Origin: Sitta carolinensis
Lineage: Eukaryota; Chordata; Aves; Passeriformes; Sittidae
Direction: 5' to 3'
Assembly: GCA_032173965.1 (NCBI GenBank)
Contig: CM063283.1
Span: forward strand, 108,648,108 to 108,712,107
Length of the DNA stretch: 64,000 nt
Shown piece by piece: positions 1 to 14,169 of the stretch; position 1 is the stretch's first letter, and every line of letters begins with the position of its first letter. Made by a program: the position numbers and the translations under genes. The notes beneath the pieces were generated by a model that was given only the letters and a program-made list of their open reading frames with translations, did no database searches and had not been told where the DNA came from.

Positions 1-3000
1 TTTTTTTAATACTGAACATAGCTGTATTACTCTGAGCTTCTTTTGGGGCTTCTTTACTAACAATGTTGATATCCAGTGTAAATTTTAAATTGATTTATCT
101 CTGTCAGACTGGAACTAAAGCCAGCCAAAGATCTTGCTATCCTCAAGAGACTGTATTTTCATTATTATTGTGATTAAGTTAATTACAACTCAATTTACTA
201 TTTTAACCATAGTAGCTGCATTTTTTTCTGTGTGTAAGAAAATGCTTTGTTCACAAGTAATTCTGAAATGGGAGCAAAACAGTAATATCCTTTCTGCACC
301 CTACATCTTTGAAAAGCTGACAAAGAAGAAAGAGCCCCTGATCTGGCAATCTGGCACATGGGGGTAAAGTGATGAATTGCACAGTTCAGTCATGGACTTG
401 AACAATTTGACAATACCTTCCAAACCCAGTGATTTCTCCCTGTCCAACCATCCCAGGGTGCTACTCAGAATTTGAAAAAAAAAACCCCACGTGTGCTGAA
501 AAACTACAAAGTGAGCCTTTATTTCAACATGAAAGCACTTTTGGGCAAAGAGAATTTATCTGTGCAAACACCTGAAAGAGATGGAGAGAATATCAGGGAA
601 GTGGATGTGATTAGTCATACCCAGTGGGAGAAGGACTGCAGCTGTGCAGTATTCTGTCCTGACCTTAGGAGCAGACAGCTCGATTGTGTTTAACTGCTGC
701 TGGCTAATACATTCAGACAGTGCAAACTCTCACGCTCCTCTAAAGACAAAGGTGGGTACCAGAACATGTTTAATTGCAGATTCTTTGTAGATCTCAGCTG
801 TGGTCAGAAGAGGTTTAAATGCTGACCCACTCTCTCAGAAGTAAGGACATGCAGAATTGTATCTGAGCTGCCATCCTCCCCTCAGACTTTGGATGTGAAG
901 GAAGTTTCTGAGCTAAGATGCTATCCATAAAACTTCCCTCTTGCACAGCTTCTAGATTGGTATACCCTTTTTTTTCCCCCAGGAGGTATAAACCAGCATT
1001 TTTTGTAGCAGTTAGAATCTTATCTAACCACTGCTTGTGTCAAAGCTCAAGATGCCAGCTTTGACAACGGGGAATGCCAGAACAGGTTTGGCTCCAGGCT
1101 CGAGAGCTGATTATGTGTTTAACTGTGTGACTGCAAACTTGGTTGACTTAGTGAACTCCAGCAACTATTCACTGTCCCTTAAGATTGAAGAGTATGATGA
1201 AAAGGCAAACTCATATCTTTAGCAGTGCAGGAATACTGGTCCTCTAGTAGATTTTAAGGTATTTTGCTAATGGGCAAGAGGTGTAGGTTGCACCCAGATG
1301 TTATAGGGGCTTCCATGCAGGCAGCAATTGTGGCCATTGCCAGTTTTGGAAGACCAGAAGTTGTGGTTTGAGGGTGGAATTACCTCTCTTCAAGGATTGT
1401 AGTTCACCTGGAAGCAGCAACTTCTTACACCCAACTAAATTCAGCCTGTTGTGCCAGAGGGACATGAAATCCTTTGCATGGGGCCAGGCAGCACCTGGCT
1501 GAGAGCTGTTTAGAGATTTTTGTGGGGCACAGACCACATCCTGAGAACTGCATGTAGCCCACAATTCCTGCAGCTTACAGTTAAGCGTAGAAGATTCCTC
1601 GCCCTACTGATTGCAGAAGTAATTAATAGCCTGTGGCTGGTTGCAGCACTTACCAAAATGCTAAAAATTATTTCCTTTCTGCACAGCTGTAGAATGCAGA
1701 AGACACAGTAGAATCTCAGTAAATCCTAGCAACGTTTTATTTTCAGTTGGGGTTCAGCCAGGAGAGCTGTAGCCCCTTCTATCTTTTGGTTGGTTGGTTT
1801 ATAGAGAATGATTTGATCCTCAAAGTGGGCATGTTTTGTGAAAATGTTCTCTCACCAGAAAGCACAGCACTGCCCAATGGTGCCATAGTGCAAATAAAAT
1901 AAATTGTGTGGGGAAATGACTGTGCTTCACCTCAGAACATCACTTACTGGAACTAAGTCCTTCAGGCTTGAGAGCAAAATTGGGAAGAAGAGCAACAACA
2001 GAGTGATCTCTCTCCCTCTAGTGCCTACAGACCCAGACTTCTCAGAGTATGACAGCTCAAAGGAAGACTGAATGAGAAGAAAAAAAATTTCTGTCTTTCT
2101 GCAATGCATTTAGGACAAGCAAAAGCTTGACATTCACAGCTAATTTTAAGCAGCCTTCAGAAGGCAGTACACCTTATTAACTCACTTGTACCTAATCCAT
2201 GCATTCTGGCATTTTTAGAAGGCATCATGCAATTCAGCAGTAGGTTCATCCCATGTCTCCTTTGTAATAGATGATACCACTCTCTTTCTCATTTTAATTA
2301 ATAATCAGCTTTTTGACAATAAGCCTTGCTCACATAACACATATTGATTTAAATAAAATAATTTAGAAATTATATTAGATACACATGGACACTCTTCTTT
2401 CTCCCCCCTCTAAGGTGGCCTTCTTAGTTTGGCTTAAGAGAACTAGTCTAGGTGGAACTTAAGATCTGCCTCCACCACTTGCCTGTCTCATCCTCTGCAG
2501 CAGGAGAAGAGTTAGGTCCAATTTCCTATCTGAAACTGTAGGAGGGTAAAGTCACCTTCTTAGACTAAGGGTGCCTTTCTTGATCCGCTTTTTAGTGCAA
2601 GAACCCCACAAGTGCTGGACTGCAGCAATTTGCATGCATGAATTTTGAGGCTTTTGAAGACAGTGCCTCTTCCTTTGGTGGCTTATTATTTTTTGATTGT
2701 GTGGGAACTCAGGGCACAGTACAGCTGTATCGAGTGTAAACAGTGCTATTTTGTCTGTGCCTGGTTTTATCCTGATCCAGTATCTCCCAGCCAGGAGGCT
2801 TAGGGTAGCTCTGGGCTGCCTCTAATGAACTGCAAATGAAAACAAAGACCTCTAGCCCATGGTTTCTCTCTGTTCTGTGTTATCTAATCAGGTCTCTCTG
2901 GAACAGGCCTTTGGAAACCTGTTCCCTGCACAAGCATACGAACTAGACTTACTTGTAGTTTGTGTTAAGGCTGAAATATAGAGCAGTTTTTTGATTATTT

Positions 3001-6000
3001 TTTTCATAAATGTATAATATGTTTTCTTGCAAAGACATACACAAAAAATTCTCCTTCTCTTTAGCACCTTGTAGAGCACTAGTCAGAGGTACAGTACCTA
3101 AAATACCAGTACATCAAGAGATAAGAACAGAACATTTTTCTGGAATAAAACAAGGAATGAAAACTCAAACTCAAGCCATTTCCAAAACTCAAACCAAGTT
3201 CCTTTGACTTGCTAGAAGGTAGCTAAAGAAACCCTAACATTTCTAGGGATGGGTTTATGTACGTGGGAAAGCTGCTGAAAATCAGTGAAATACGTACTTA
3301 AAAGCTAATTACTCTGCACCCTTCCCTGGATAGATCCTTTCATACTGTACAAACAGTGTCCTTCTGTAGTGTAGCCTAATCTGTTTCTAAAAGGTAAAAA
3401 GCGACCACGTAGTCTGGTAGTGCAAAATGTCTGCTGCCAGAATAGCTGGTCAGACCCTTGTCTCCATGCAAAGAAGTTCTATCTTAATTGTAGTTAATCC
3501 AGTCAGAAAAGAGCAACAAATCTCTATGCACAAGAGGTATATATCAGTCTAAAATATGACAGAAAAACAGTGAAGACTTCCCCAGAGAGTGCTGAGTCTG
3601 AGCTCTTATCTGGAGTTGTCCATTTCACCCCAAAGTTTCTCTGTTAAAAAGATTCCCAACTTAGGTTTGTATCATATAATTTCCTTGTTTGTAACATTAC
3701 ACTGCATGAGGAAATTGTGTCCAGAGCTTCACTGTGCTGGCAAATTGCATCCCTGCATCTTGGAGAGGGGTGAGAAAGGACTAGTGAACGGCAGGGCAGG
3801 TGTTTGCCAGCTCAGAGTGTTTTCCGTGGCAGGACACAGACTCTGCCTGTGCTCCGAGCTGCATCTAGCCCGGGTGCCCGGAGGGGCAGAGGTGACTGGA
3901 GCCCCTGTGCACACACAGGCTGTGGAGGTGTCCGTCTGTGTCACAGCACAGAGCAGCAGGCAGGGATCAACCTGGCCAGGGCATTAATCTCTCCTGTGAT
4001 AAGAGCCATAAATCACAATATTCAGAGCATGCAGGAGAAGTGGCAAAAGCACTGAGGAGGGGGGATGTCATCCTCCCTGCCCACCATGAAGTAGAAAAGC
4101 CTGTCTTGTAGCCCACAATTTCACCCATTAGTTTGTTTAGTCCCTCCCTTCAGAGCACTTATGTTTCATTTTCAAACACAAAAACTTTCAAACCATCTTG
4201 AAATAATAATTAATTAAATTCCCCTAAGCAGAGCAACCTGCAAATGGTATTTCTCCCATCTGCCTCCAGTATCTCAGTATGTCAGAAGGCTTTCCCTACT
4301 CTCCTAATTTTTCAAGGACTCACCTGAGCCCTTTGTCTCAACAACTGATAATTTTCTACAGCCTAAAAATAGTTGTTCTTAAAATGGGTCCATCTCAGAA
4401 CAGATGTGGTTTCCTTAGTGTGGGCGATGTTGCAACAGGAAACCAACTTGCTACAGAAGCACAGTCATTATTTACACTAGTCCTGGACCATGGGTAGAAA
4501 CCTGTCACAAATTTTAACTCAGAAAAAAATATGTTAGTCATAGGAAAATGAGAGAAAGTTAGAGAAATGACAGAACTGTAGAAAGCCAGACTAGTTTTAA
4601 ATTGAGGTAGGAGAAATGCAATCCATAACTTGTCATGACTGATGGGATGAACGCTAACTAGGATACTGGTTAGACTGCTGGAGGACTCTGATTCAAGGAG
4701 ACTCCTTAAAAAAAGACTTACAGACTATTGCCAGGTCAGGCACCTACCACTTTAATATCTGTAGTTCCAACTGGATTTGTCTGCATGCATTCTGAATGTA
4801 AAAAGTGATAACGAAGATAGGAAATGAAAATATTTCTCCTTAACTCATGATGAGAGGCTGAGAGCCTTGTTGAAATAAAATATCTTCTGCTGATTTTACA
4901 ATCAGAATAGAGATTACATTTTGAGGGCCTTGAAGGTCTCCATGTGGTATGTAACCCTTTGTGCTTCCATCACAGCCTGAACAGGAAAGTCTGGGGCAGA
5001 GCACATAATTTCTTATACTGTGGGAGAAGTAGAAGTGACAAAAGCATTTCCAGAACATTCTAGGAGAATGCTGACATGCCACATGTGTGCTCAAAAATTA
5101 CTTTTCTAGAAACAGAGAGGACACCTGTAACTGATGGTTTGGTGCTTATGTCCACAGATCAAGAGAAAAGGAGCTCTCCTCCTGTTAGATGAGGATTACT
5201 AATCCAAAGTGAGGGATTTTCTTAGGGAAAAGTCCTCTTTGTTTTGGAAGAACAATGGGAATTGGTTGTGCTCATTAACTAAATAGTCTTGCTTTGGTAC
5301 ATTTCTTTTCCCTCTGTGTAATCAGTGCTTTGCAGATTTATGGAATATGAGATTATTTTCTTTGACCTCCAGTCTATCACAGAACCTTTAGTTTCACTGA
5401 ACTAACGGTGTTGCTGAGCGTAATATGTTATGTACCTTGTGCTTGGTGCAGTGTGTTGTGAAGAAAGTGTCCAGTGTGAGACTGAAGGTAACAAAAAATG
5501 GAGCAGCCAAGGTTTCATTTCACTGTCACAGTTTGACTTTCACAGCCTGAGAGCTGAGCTGCTCTTAACTCCCCTTATATGGTTCTCCACTAGGCTCCAT
5601 AACTGGGCAGGTCATAGTTGATACCTGGTGGTTTTCAGTGCTTCTTGTATTTGTGAAACATCTGAGAGACAGATTTTCTTATTAGTGTAGAGATGCTGTG
5701 CTTGAAGGGGGTCTCTACAACACTCTCAGGCTATGAATTGTGGTAGAACATGCCAGCTGAGCACAGAAGGAAAGAAAATGAAATATAAATTCATTATTGC
5801 AGAGCCAGAACAGCAAGCATAAATTCTGTGTTTCCAGGCATCTACTTTATATTCCCACCTAAGGATACCATTAGTGGAGACAAACTGAGCTCTTTTGATC
5901 ACTTTCTGCTGTGAAAAGGGTCAATCTTCCTTGCTCTTCACACTGCCTCCTACATGATCCTGACTCACCCTTGGGCTGACTTTCATATTCATTGAGCTAT

Positions 6001-9000
6001 GCAGCTCATTAACCCATCAGAAAACTATCAGTTGTTTTATTTTACTTCTCTGGATTTATTTTCTGTCAGTTCAATGAGCTGAATCAGCTCAGTGAGGGGT
6101 CAGGTAAATGTCAAAAGTAAGGAAGCATGGGTGGGAAACAGGTAGAATTAGGGGAAGGAAGAGGAAGAAGACAGGAAAAAACACACAAGGTGAAGGAACA
6201 AGACTGCTTCTTTCAGTGTCAGAAAACCTTAAGACCAGCTTACCATGTCTGTTTATATCCTTAGGAAGGCGATTATCCTAGAGTTCTTGTGGGTTTGGTG
6301 TAGAAAAGCAAGTTTCTTTAGGGGGTGGATAAAAAGGAAATAAAGGGAAGTAATCTAATTTAGACACACAGGTTAGGCAACATAAATAGGCCTGTTCTCT
6401 ACTGCAAAGACCCCTGTGACCAAAGCTTTAAAACACAGTTAGTGACTAAATGCCTGGAAAACCAGCACAGTTGTCTCTAAATGCAGAAGTAGCCTTCAGA
6501 GAGCTCCAAAGGGCCTCAAGTGCAATTAGAAAGACCATGCAAGCCCAGGGAGCAGGGCATGAGCACCAAGTGGATTGGCTGTGGGAAGTCAGAGTCGAGC
6601 AAAGGCTGGTGAAGCTGATGTCACTTGGAATTTGCTCAGGCTCTGCCTGAGGAGAAAATCAGGCACAGTCCTCTAGTGTACGTCTTGTTTTCAGCAGAGT
6701 TCCCCCTGCCATGCCCTGCGTGCCACCAGCTCTCTCCTTAACTTTGTTTCTGTCTTGCTCTTTTTTTCGCTTCTGCCATTATTTGTAAAACTACAACTGA
6801 AAATGACCTACATAAATAAATAAATTGAATGAATAAATCATGAGGAGGAGAATGAATGTGTGAGTGTGTGGGTGGATGACACAGAGAACCAGGCTGGTGG
6901 GAGCAGCAGGAGCCATCAGTTCATTTGCTGTCAGCAGCAGAGCCCCAGGGAGGGTAAGGACATTAAGTACCTGATTGTGCAAGGTGCTGAGTTGCCTTAA
7001 TTTTCTGTCATTTTTGAAGATAATCAAAAGCATTTCCAGACCTTGCCAGTAGAGGCTTCAAGGAAGGATGAAGAAGGCAGAAGACTAAACCTGTGACTTT
7101 TATCCTTTGTTTTTTCAGTTTTCAGATCCCTAAGGATTTTTTCCCCGTAATGAATCTCTTGATAATTACCTTTCATGGAGCCTTTTAGAACAATCAATGG
7201 ACCCTCAAGGGCCTGTGCAACTGAGTTTCTGGCCTTCAGATAATGCAAGGCAGGAGAAATTTCCCTATTGCAAGAGCAAGTCTGGAAGTGTAATTTCAGA
7301 GTTCATATTGGTTGTGTCCTCTCAAGTATAACTTTTTCTCCATGGAAGACACTTGCTGAGCCACTGGCCCCTTGACATGCCACTGAACCCTGGGACTTTT
7401 CTGTATGGGAGCATGAGGTGATCTCTGCAGTTCAGGAAGGATTTTGATGCTCCTTTGAGATTTGCCAATCTCACCCCAGAGATGAAATTTGCCCATTATG
7501 CTGACAGCTTTGCTCTTCAGAACAAGGCAAATTCTGACCAAAATAAAGTGGTTTAATTATCAGTGGGGTTTGCAGTAAGTACTTAGTGATCTTGACCTTG
7601 CAGTCTTCCCTTTTTGTTTCCAAGGTAGTTCAAACCTTTCTGTGATATGTCCAGAGGATAAGGTATGAGGTAGATAGAGCAGCTTTTTAAAGAATGCTTG
7701 GATACTTGTGGGTTCTGTATATGTACAGTTTTCACTTTTCTTCTTAAAATATGTGGCTCTTTAGCACTCATCACAGGAGTCCAGGTATCCCTCACAAATG
7801 ATAAGTAGTTGGATTAGAACTAAAGAAATTGTCTTGAATTTCCCTTCAAATCAAGTGTGGCTTGTTCCTGTTCTTTTCTAAAAGTTTGCTCTGGCACCAA
7901 CTTTATAGCTGACCTTTGGAGGTGTTGTGGGAGATCCAAATGACACACAGTGCAGTCAGCCCTTGGGCACATTATGCACTCCCTGAAGAGCACTGGAAAG
8001 GAAAATAGGATTTTTCAATTTCTTTTTCAGTATTCAGGGTAGCAGCAGAGTTGAGAATAGGATATAGAGGATGAGGTATTGTTGGTTGCAGGCTGTGCTT
8101 TTGAGAAGATGTGATGTTCTAAATCGATTTTCTCTTTGAACTTGGCAATTGTATATGCAGGAATAGGAAATTACAATAACAAAGTTTGGAATTCATAAAT
8201 ACACTTACAACTGTGGTCAAGTGCAAATCCCTCAGGTGGTGAGGAAGGAGCACAGTGTACCTATCAGTCACAGGTAGAACATTCTCCACAGATTGCTCTA
8301 CGGAGATTGCTCATAATCAGCCATTTATTCAGCTGTGAGATTACTGTTCACATATAAAGTAGGCCAGGATGTCACCTGACTGTGGCTGACAGCCAGTCCA
8401 CTGACTGAGTCTAGAGCTTATTGCATATGTGTAAGTCCAAGGTTACCTAAGTTAACTCAAGAAGAAGGAGAAAATTAAAAGGAATATTTGGGTAGTTGCA
8501 CCAGAAACCTCATTATTGTGAGTCTGGGAGCCTCCAGAGTGACTTGTGAACATCCCTGTCATTTCTCCAGGTAGCACTGCTCCCTGTAGGACCTGATGGG
8601 TTAACATCACTGGCAAACTGCATGAGCTTGCTTTGTTCCAGGGTTGTTCAGCCCTTCCAAGTGGTTCCAAGCCTGTGACAGCAGGCCATGGCTGGTACTG
8701 ATGCAGGAGCTGTGCTCCTCACCACCCTGGAAATGCCACCGTCCTTTCTGGATCCTTCCTTCCCTTGGACATCTTCTGTCCATTCTCACAGTGTAAAATC
8801 TGGAAGCAGTGTATGAGGAAGGGAATTGTGGCCATAGGCTGATGTGGGCAGCCAGACACGTGCTGTCCTGTTAGAGATTCTGTGCCTCATCTTCTCTCTG
8901 ACCTCTTTCTCAGGTGGCTGAAAACAATAGAAATTAAAAGGTATTTACATGATGCAGAAGCCTGCATTCCATCTTCAGAGGGACCTGAGCCATACAAGTA

Positions 9001-12000
9001 CATAAGGCCTCAGTCATAGTCAGTGGGCTGGATCCTGCAGAATGGAAAGTGGAAGACAGAACACCACATTTGGTGGGATTTCCGGAGGGTTTCGTTAATT
9101 AAGGTTCACACTGATTTAAGAGCAGGTGCCTAACTACATAAGCACATTTATGAACCTATCAAGTGTGCATTTGTGTGTATAGATGTCTAAATATTTACTT
9201 TTGTATAGCACTTAGTAACTCTGAAACCAGTTTTCCTGTCCAGCTCCAGTGCAGAAGCCTGTACAGTCATGCAAGCATGGCCCTGCCTCTCAGCAGGGGA
9301 TATTAAATCTGGCACTACATGGATTTAACTCAGACGTTTGGCTTCTTAACCAGAACCACACTTGAATGCTTTTTGAAATGCTCCCTTACTCAGCTAGAGC
9401 AAAAGAAGTGGTGTTAGCACACCACCCTCTCAGTGCCCTCCACGCCTCTGGGTAAGGATTGTCCTGTGTTGAAGACAGCATCTGTGGAAATTACAGAGTT
9501 GGCTGCTCTCCACTCTTTCCCAGGGATACCATTGTCATCTTCCTTGTATGTTTCTCAACATTTGAATCTAAAAAAGCTATTAAAAATCTTAAAACAATCA
9601 GAGATAACATTTATTTGCTATTTACACACCTGTTCCAAGTCAAATAACTCACAGTGCCTCAGCCACCCTGCCTGATAATCAGGACAGCATATGGAATAGT
9701 AAGTGCTTCTCCCTTTCACCTCCACTCTCTTCATCACTGCTGCAATCCAGTATCCAGAGCACTGCCCTGAATACAGATTTCCTTCCTCCCGCTCTGCTTA
9801 TTTTCTTCAAGGCGTTTTCCCCCCCTCTTGTGGATTGACAGACTTATCAACACCAGCTAAGATTCATTTAATATGCCCAACATAAGCCAAACAGGATCCT
9901 GGCCTGTCGTGTCATATTCTTTTCTCTCAAAGAAATGGTTTTAGCTGCAATTATTTGCATTGTCTGCTTAAATATTTAGCAAATGCAATGGTTTGGTAGT
10001 CAGGTATTGCTGTAACCTATCCTGAATGTTAAGTCTATAAGCCAATTCTGCAGATACCTGCTTGGACTTCTGTTTCATTTTTCTTCCTGGCTGTGATGAG
10101 GCAATATCCCCAGGAAGCAGGGACACAGCAGCACCTTGGGCTGGATGCTGCACTCCCAGTCTCTCTGTTGGAAATGTGGAGGGGAATCCACACACAGCAA
10201 GCCTGCAGAATTAATCCCAGATGCCAAATGTGGAGAAGTGTCACGCGGCAAAGCTTTGAATTTTTCATTTTTCATTCATTAAAAGGCAGTCAAAAAGAAA
10301 AAAGCTCCATTCTCATCCTCCTGAGTGCTGTCACACTCACTCATATGCACACATACACTGCTGCCTTTCCAGTTAATACCAAGGGATGTAATGACACAGT
10401 AAGCAGAGAACTGTACCAGATTTCCATGGATTATGGAGTATATTTTTATGGATCCAGTTGCAAAAGGATCATTGATATTTTTTTTGAGGTTTTAGTATCT
10501 CGCAAAAATATTTCTTTTTTTTTTTTTTTTTTTTTTTCCTCTGTCCAATTTAAAATCTCCTCTGGCATTAGGCAAAATGCTTCTTTTATTAATCCCTTCA
10601 GTACAGTCCTAGTTTGCTGCAGATCCTCTGCTGGATGTCCTGACTTTCCTCCCCAAATCATCACCCCCTCTTACTCCAAAAGTGCTTATCTACCTGTAGG
10701 AATTCTCTCCTCAGCTACCACAACCTTCCTGCGGGCATGGAGCAGCTATCCATGGGCAGCAGCATGCACAGGCACTCAGAGTCATCCCTTTAATCAGAGG
10801 TTACAGGCCACTGTCAAGTGCTGGTGGACAGAGTGCAGGCGCGACTGTCAGAGGTGCCAGCTGAATGCAGAGCAGTCACATGGATATCACCTCTGGGTGA
10901 TAACAGCAGAAGAAAAATGCCTTTATTCACTGTAAAGAACATGGCAAGGCATGCCCAACTCACCCACAGTCCTGAAATCGAATGGAGGAAAGGAAAGACT
11001 GGCATCTCTCTCTCCTTGTTTATAAAGCTGTCTGTAACACACTCCAGGGCTCCAGGTTCCTTTGTGATAGACGTGCAAAAAGCCTGCAGACGGTAACTGT
11101 CCAGCTTCCAGACTAACACAGGGCCATAGCTGGGACATCCTGGGGGTTATGCTCTTGATGTTGGCACATCACAGTGTGTGACATCAGGGGATATCCTGCC
11201 TGCAGCTTCCCAAAATTACTGGAAAGGCTTTTATGGCAGATAGTACCTTTTTACAGGGTGTGTCACTGATAAACAACGGTGATGCCATCACTCTTAGGGA
11301 AGTGACAATGTTTCAGCATGTTCACCTTGGTGTATGTGTTCTGATTTAAGAGTTTAAAAAAACATCTTAAAAAATTTCTCTCAGTGTGTAACTGATGCTG
11401 ACACAAGGACGCAATTATCATTCTGCTCACATGGAAGGGAAATGTTAAAAAAATAACCCTTCAGCCCATTCCTAGTATTTTCTATTTATCATTCACCAAA
11501 TGTACACTTTTGAAATTGTAATACTTGCCTAAGATTTTTCTAAAGTGTTGAGTTTTGGGTTTTTTTCTCCATTAGCCCTCTCTGTCATCAGGCAAATGGA
11601 TTTGTAGGAAAGTCCCTACAAGTCACTTGGGAGCACTTGTTGAACATTTGGAGTTACAGAGCAACATTCACCTCTGGCAAGAGCTGTTTCTGATCTTCAG
11701 GTCAGCATGGGAAAGTGCACACAGGGCGTTCTAGTACTTGCAGATATTTGTCCCTGTAAGAAAAGCATCCTCATGGCATGGGAAATCTGTCCTAGGAATC
11801 TTAGAACAGGCAAGTTCTTGAGCTATAGACTTCTAGAAACAGGGAAATGAGGGAAAATACTCGCCCTCTACTTCTAAACTCTTCTAAGCATCTGGTTTTG
11901 GCCATTACTGGATAAAGAGTTGTTGAGCTAGATAGACTACAGGTCTTACCGATGGGGATATTTTTATTAGAAGTGGTGATATTTGTTATTTTGGGATTTT

Positions 12001-14000
12001 TTTTTATTAGGAGTGATTAATGCCTGAAAGAACCATCTGATCAGGAAACCATTTTCATGCTTTTTTTTCACCTCCAGTGTGTTCAGCCACTATGATGGGT
12101 TGCAGATCAGAATCATACCAGTGGCTGAGAAGTGTTTTTTCAGTACGAGCAAGAATTTTCTGTTCTGTTCAAGTTGGGTGGGTCCACTGAATAGCCTCTG
12201 TAATCTGTTTCAGCACTAAGAAGCAAGTGTAAGCCACATCTTGGGGATGACATGTTCTTTCATGGTCAAAGGGCAGCAGATGAAAATGAAAGTTGGTGAA
12301 GTAAACAGTTAGGAGAAAGTGCTTGTCATATAACAAACAGAAATGACTCATGCAATGTCCCCTTCCCCCTCTGGTCCTTACATGAATCACCTCACCTGGG
12401 TCCAAGGAAAGGTCAAACCAATTTCTCAGTTCTTGGAAGTGCTTTCAATTTAAAAGTACTGCAGGATCATGACATTATTCAGTGTGAAGAGTTGTGTGAG
12501 CTCTGATTCAGTTTAACATGGGATTACAGTACAATTCCATTAGAACTGTCTTGATTACACAATGTGATTAACGTACATCTTGACTAGCTCTTACTGCCAA
12601 CACAGATTTTCCTTTTCCAAACTCCTTTGGTGCTCTCTCTTGCTTTTCCATGTTATTTTTAATTGTTTGACTTAGAAATAAAAAGTGAGGAGATGGAGGA
12701 AACTACACTTTTGCTGGAGGAAGAAGCATAGACTCATTTTAAGAGGGTGAGGAATTGGGATTAAAAAAGAATTACTCTTAATGGTTTCAACTGCAAACCC
12801 ATCCCAGTTAGGTTAAGGGAGACATTAACTCTTTTTGGCTTCTCCCTCACATTTGGGATCTACTGTCCTCTTTATTATTTAAAACCTGAAGGGAGAATAA
12901 GTGCTGCTCTGGACAATTTCAACTTGTCAGGACTGACACAGTGTTGGTAGCAGGATGGGTTCTTTCATCCCATGGCCTGGCATTTCCATGACTCTCCTCC
13001 TGCTCCCAGCCCCATTTGTTTCCATATTACATGCTTCTTACCAGGAAGAATACAGGAAGAAATTAATCCTAGTATGGATTTCTTTCAAGGCACATTTCTC
13101 TCATTTCAATTTTGGCTTGATCTTCTGTTAACTGTCATAATATAAAATCAGGCAGCTTGATATTTTTATTTTGTTCTCTACACAAAAGGTTGGGTTAACC
13201 TATGTGGGATTCCCATATGTAATTTACCCAGCTAATTCATATGGAAAATACCATCTCTCTGGCCCTAGCTTGGGTTTGAGTTTGACTGAGTTTCCTCAGC
13301 ATAAAAGCAAAGCTCATTTCCAAATGAAGATGTGCTTTTTCCCCTTCTGAAGTAGTTTGTCTTCCTGCTTAGATGTGATATAAAGGAACATATAGATCCT
13401 TCTGCTGTTTCATTTTCCTTTTTTCAATTGTACACTCAAAAAAGCAGGGGATGAATGGAAATGAGATGTCCTGGCAAATCTGGTCACTGCCATTACCATA
13501 CCTGTCAAATGAATTAGGGGGCAGTGAACCTTTTAAAATAAGATGTTTAGATTCTGTACATAGGATCATGCTTGATTTTTATAACAAAATCAACCTATTT
13601 CTGTCTGCATCTCATGCAAGACTGCACCCATTCTGGAAAAATCAATTGAAGGGTTTCTGTGTCCTGAAACATAGGCACTTATATTTTAATTATTGCACTC
13701 AGCTTAAGGCTATGCTTCTCTGTGACTGGCTAACCTGGATCTGTTATTACAGCTCAAAATTCAACAATATTAGCAGTTTTCATCACACTAAATTGTTATT
13801 GGAAATGCTTGTGCTGAATCTGACTCCAAATATAACTAAAGCAACTAAAATGTTAGTTCTTCCTATAGATTATTTAGCTATTTAAATACAAATTAATAAG
13901 GATGCAATCCTCCATCCTTATGTTTTGAAAGAATTTATTTGCTTGTTTGTAGGAGCCAGAAAGTGGAAGCGAATTAAGTGGAAGGAACACTTTTGCTATA
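1..14000. other. Gene-poor intergenic DNA, first block
   Basis: No coding exon, RNA gene or recognisable transposon could be supported here on either strand. The DNA is A+T-rich with scattered moderately GC-rich patches, for example near 3.8-4.0 kb. The open frames present are short (mostly 60-140 codons), lack recognisable domains and are not flanked by convincing splice sites. The 280-codon frame at 10,093-10,935 runs through a poly-T tract, which supplies a phenylalanine run, and is regarded as chance. Short or strongly diverged regulatory elements could be present but cannot be seen without comparison to other genomes. Confidence 0.6.
10515..10537. repeat. Poly-T tract (23 T)
   Basis: An uninterrupted run of 23 T occurs here. 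It could be the poly-A tail of a retroposon read on the minus strand, but no recognisable element body adjoins it, so it is listed as a simple repeat. Confidence 0.9.
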
Positions 14001-14151
14001 GGCTTGACATCGAACAAAATCATTGACAGTTTTACCAGAGAGGGTTTGCAGATGCCCATCAAAATGTCTGTACACAGACTGGCCCTGCAGCATGGGAGCA
14101 GCAGAATGCACTGCCACAAGGGAGATGTGTCTGGGTATTTATACCATGCTC

Positions 14152-14165
14152 ATTGCCATGGTAAC
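14152..14165. promoter_or_regulatory. RFX X-box-like palindrome
   Basis: The sequence ATTGCCATGGTAAC differs only at its first base from the symmetrical RFX binding site GTTGCCATGGTAAC. RFX proteins bind such X-boxes in ciliary-gene promoters and in MHC class II promoters. Here the site lies far from any recognised promoter, in a 0.7 kb patch that is GC-richer than its surroundings, so a distal element is possible. Motif matching alone does not prove binding. Confidence 0.4.
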
Positions 14166-14169
14166 AGAA

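Noticed and set aside
10093..10935. 280-codon plus-strand open frame
   Set aside because: It passes through a 23-base poly-T tract, has no recognisable domain, and overlaps frames on the opposite strand. Judged to be chance.
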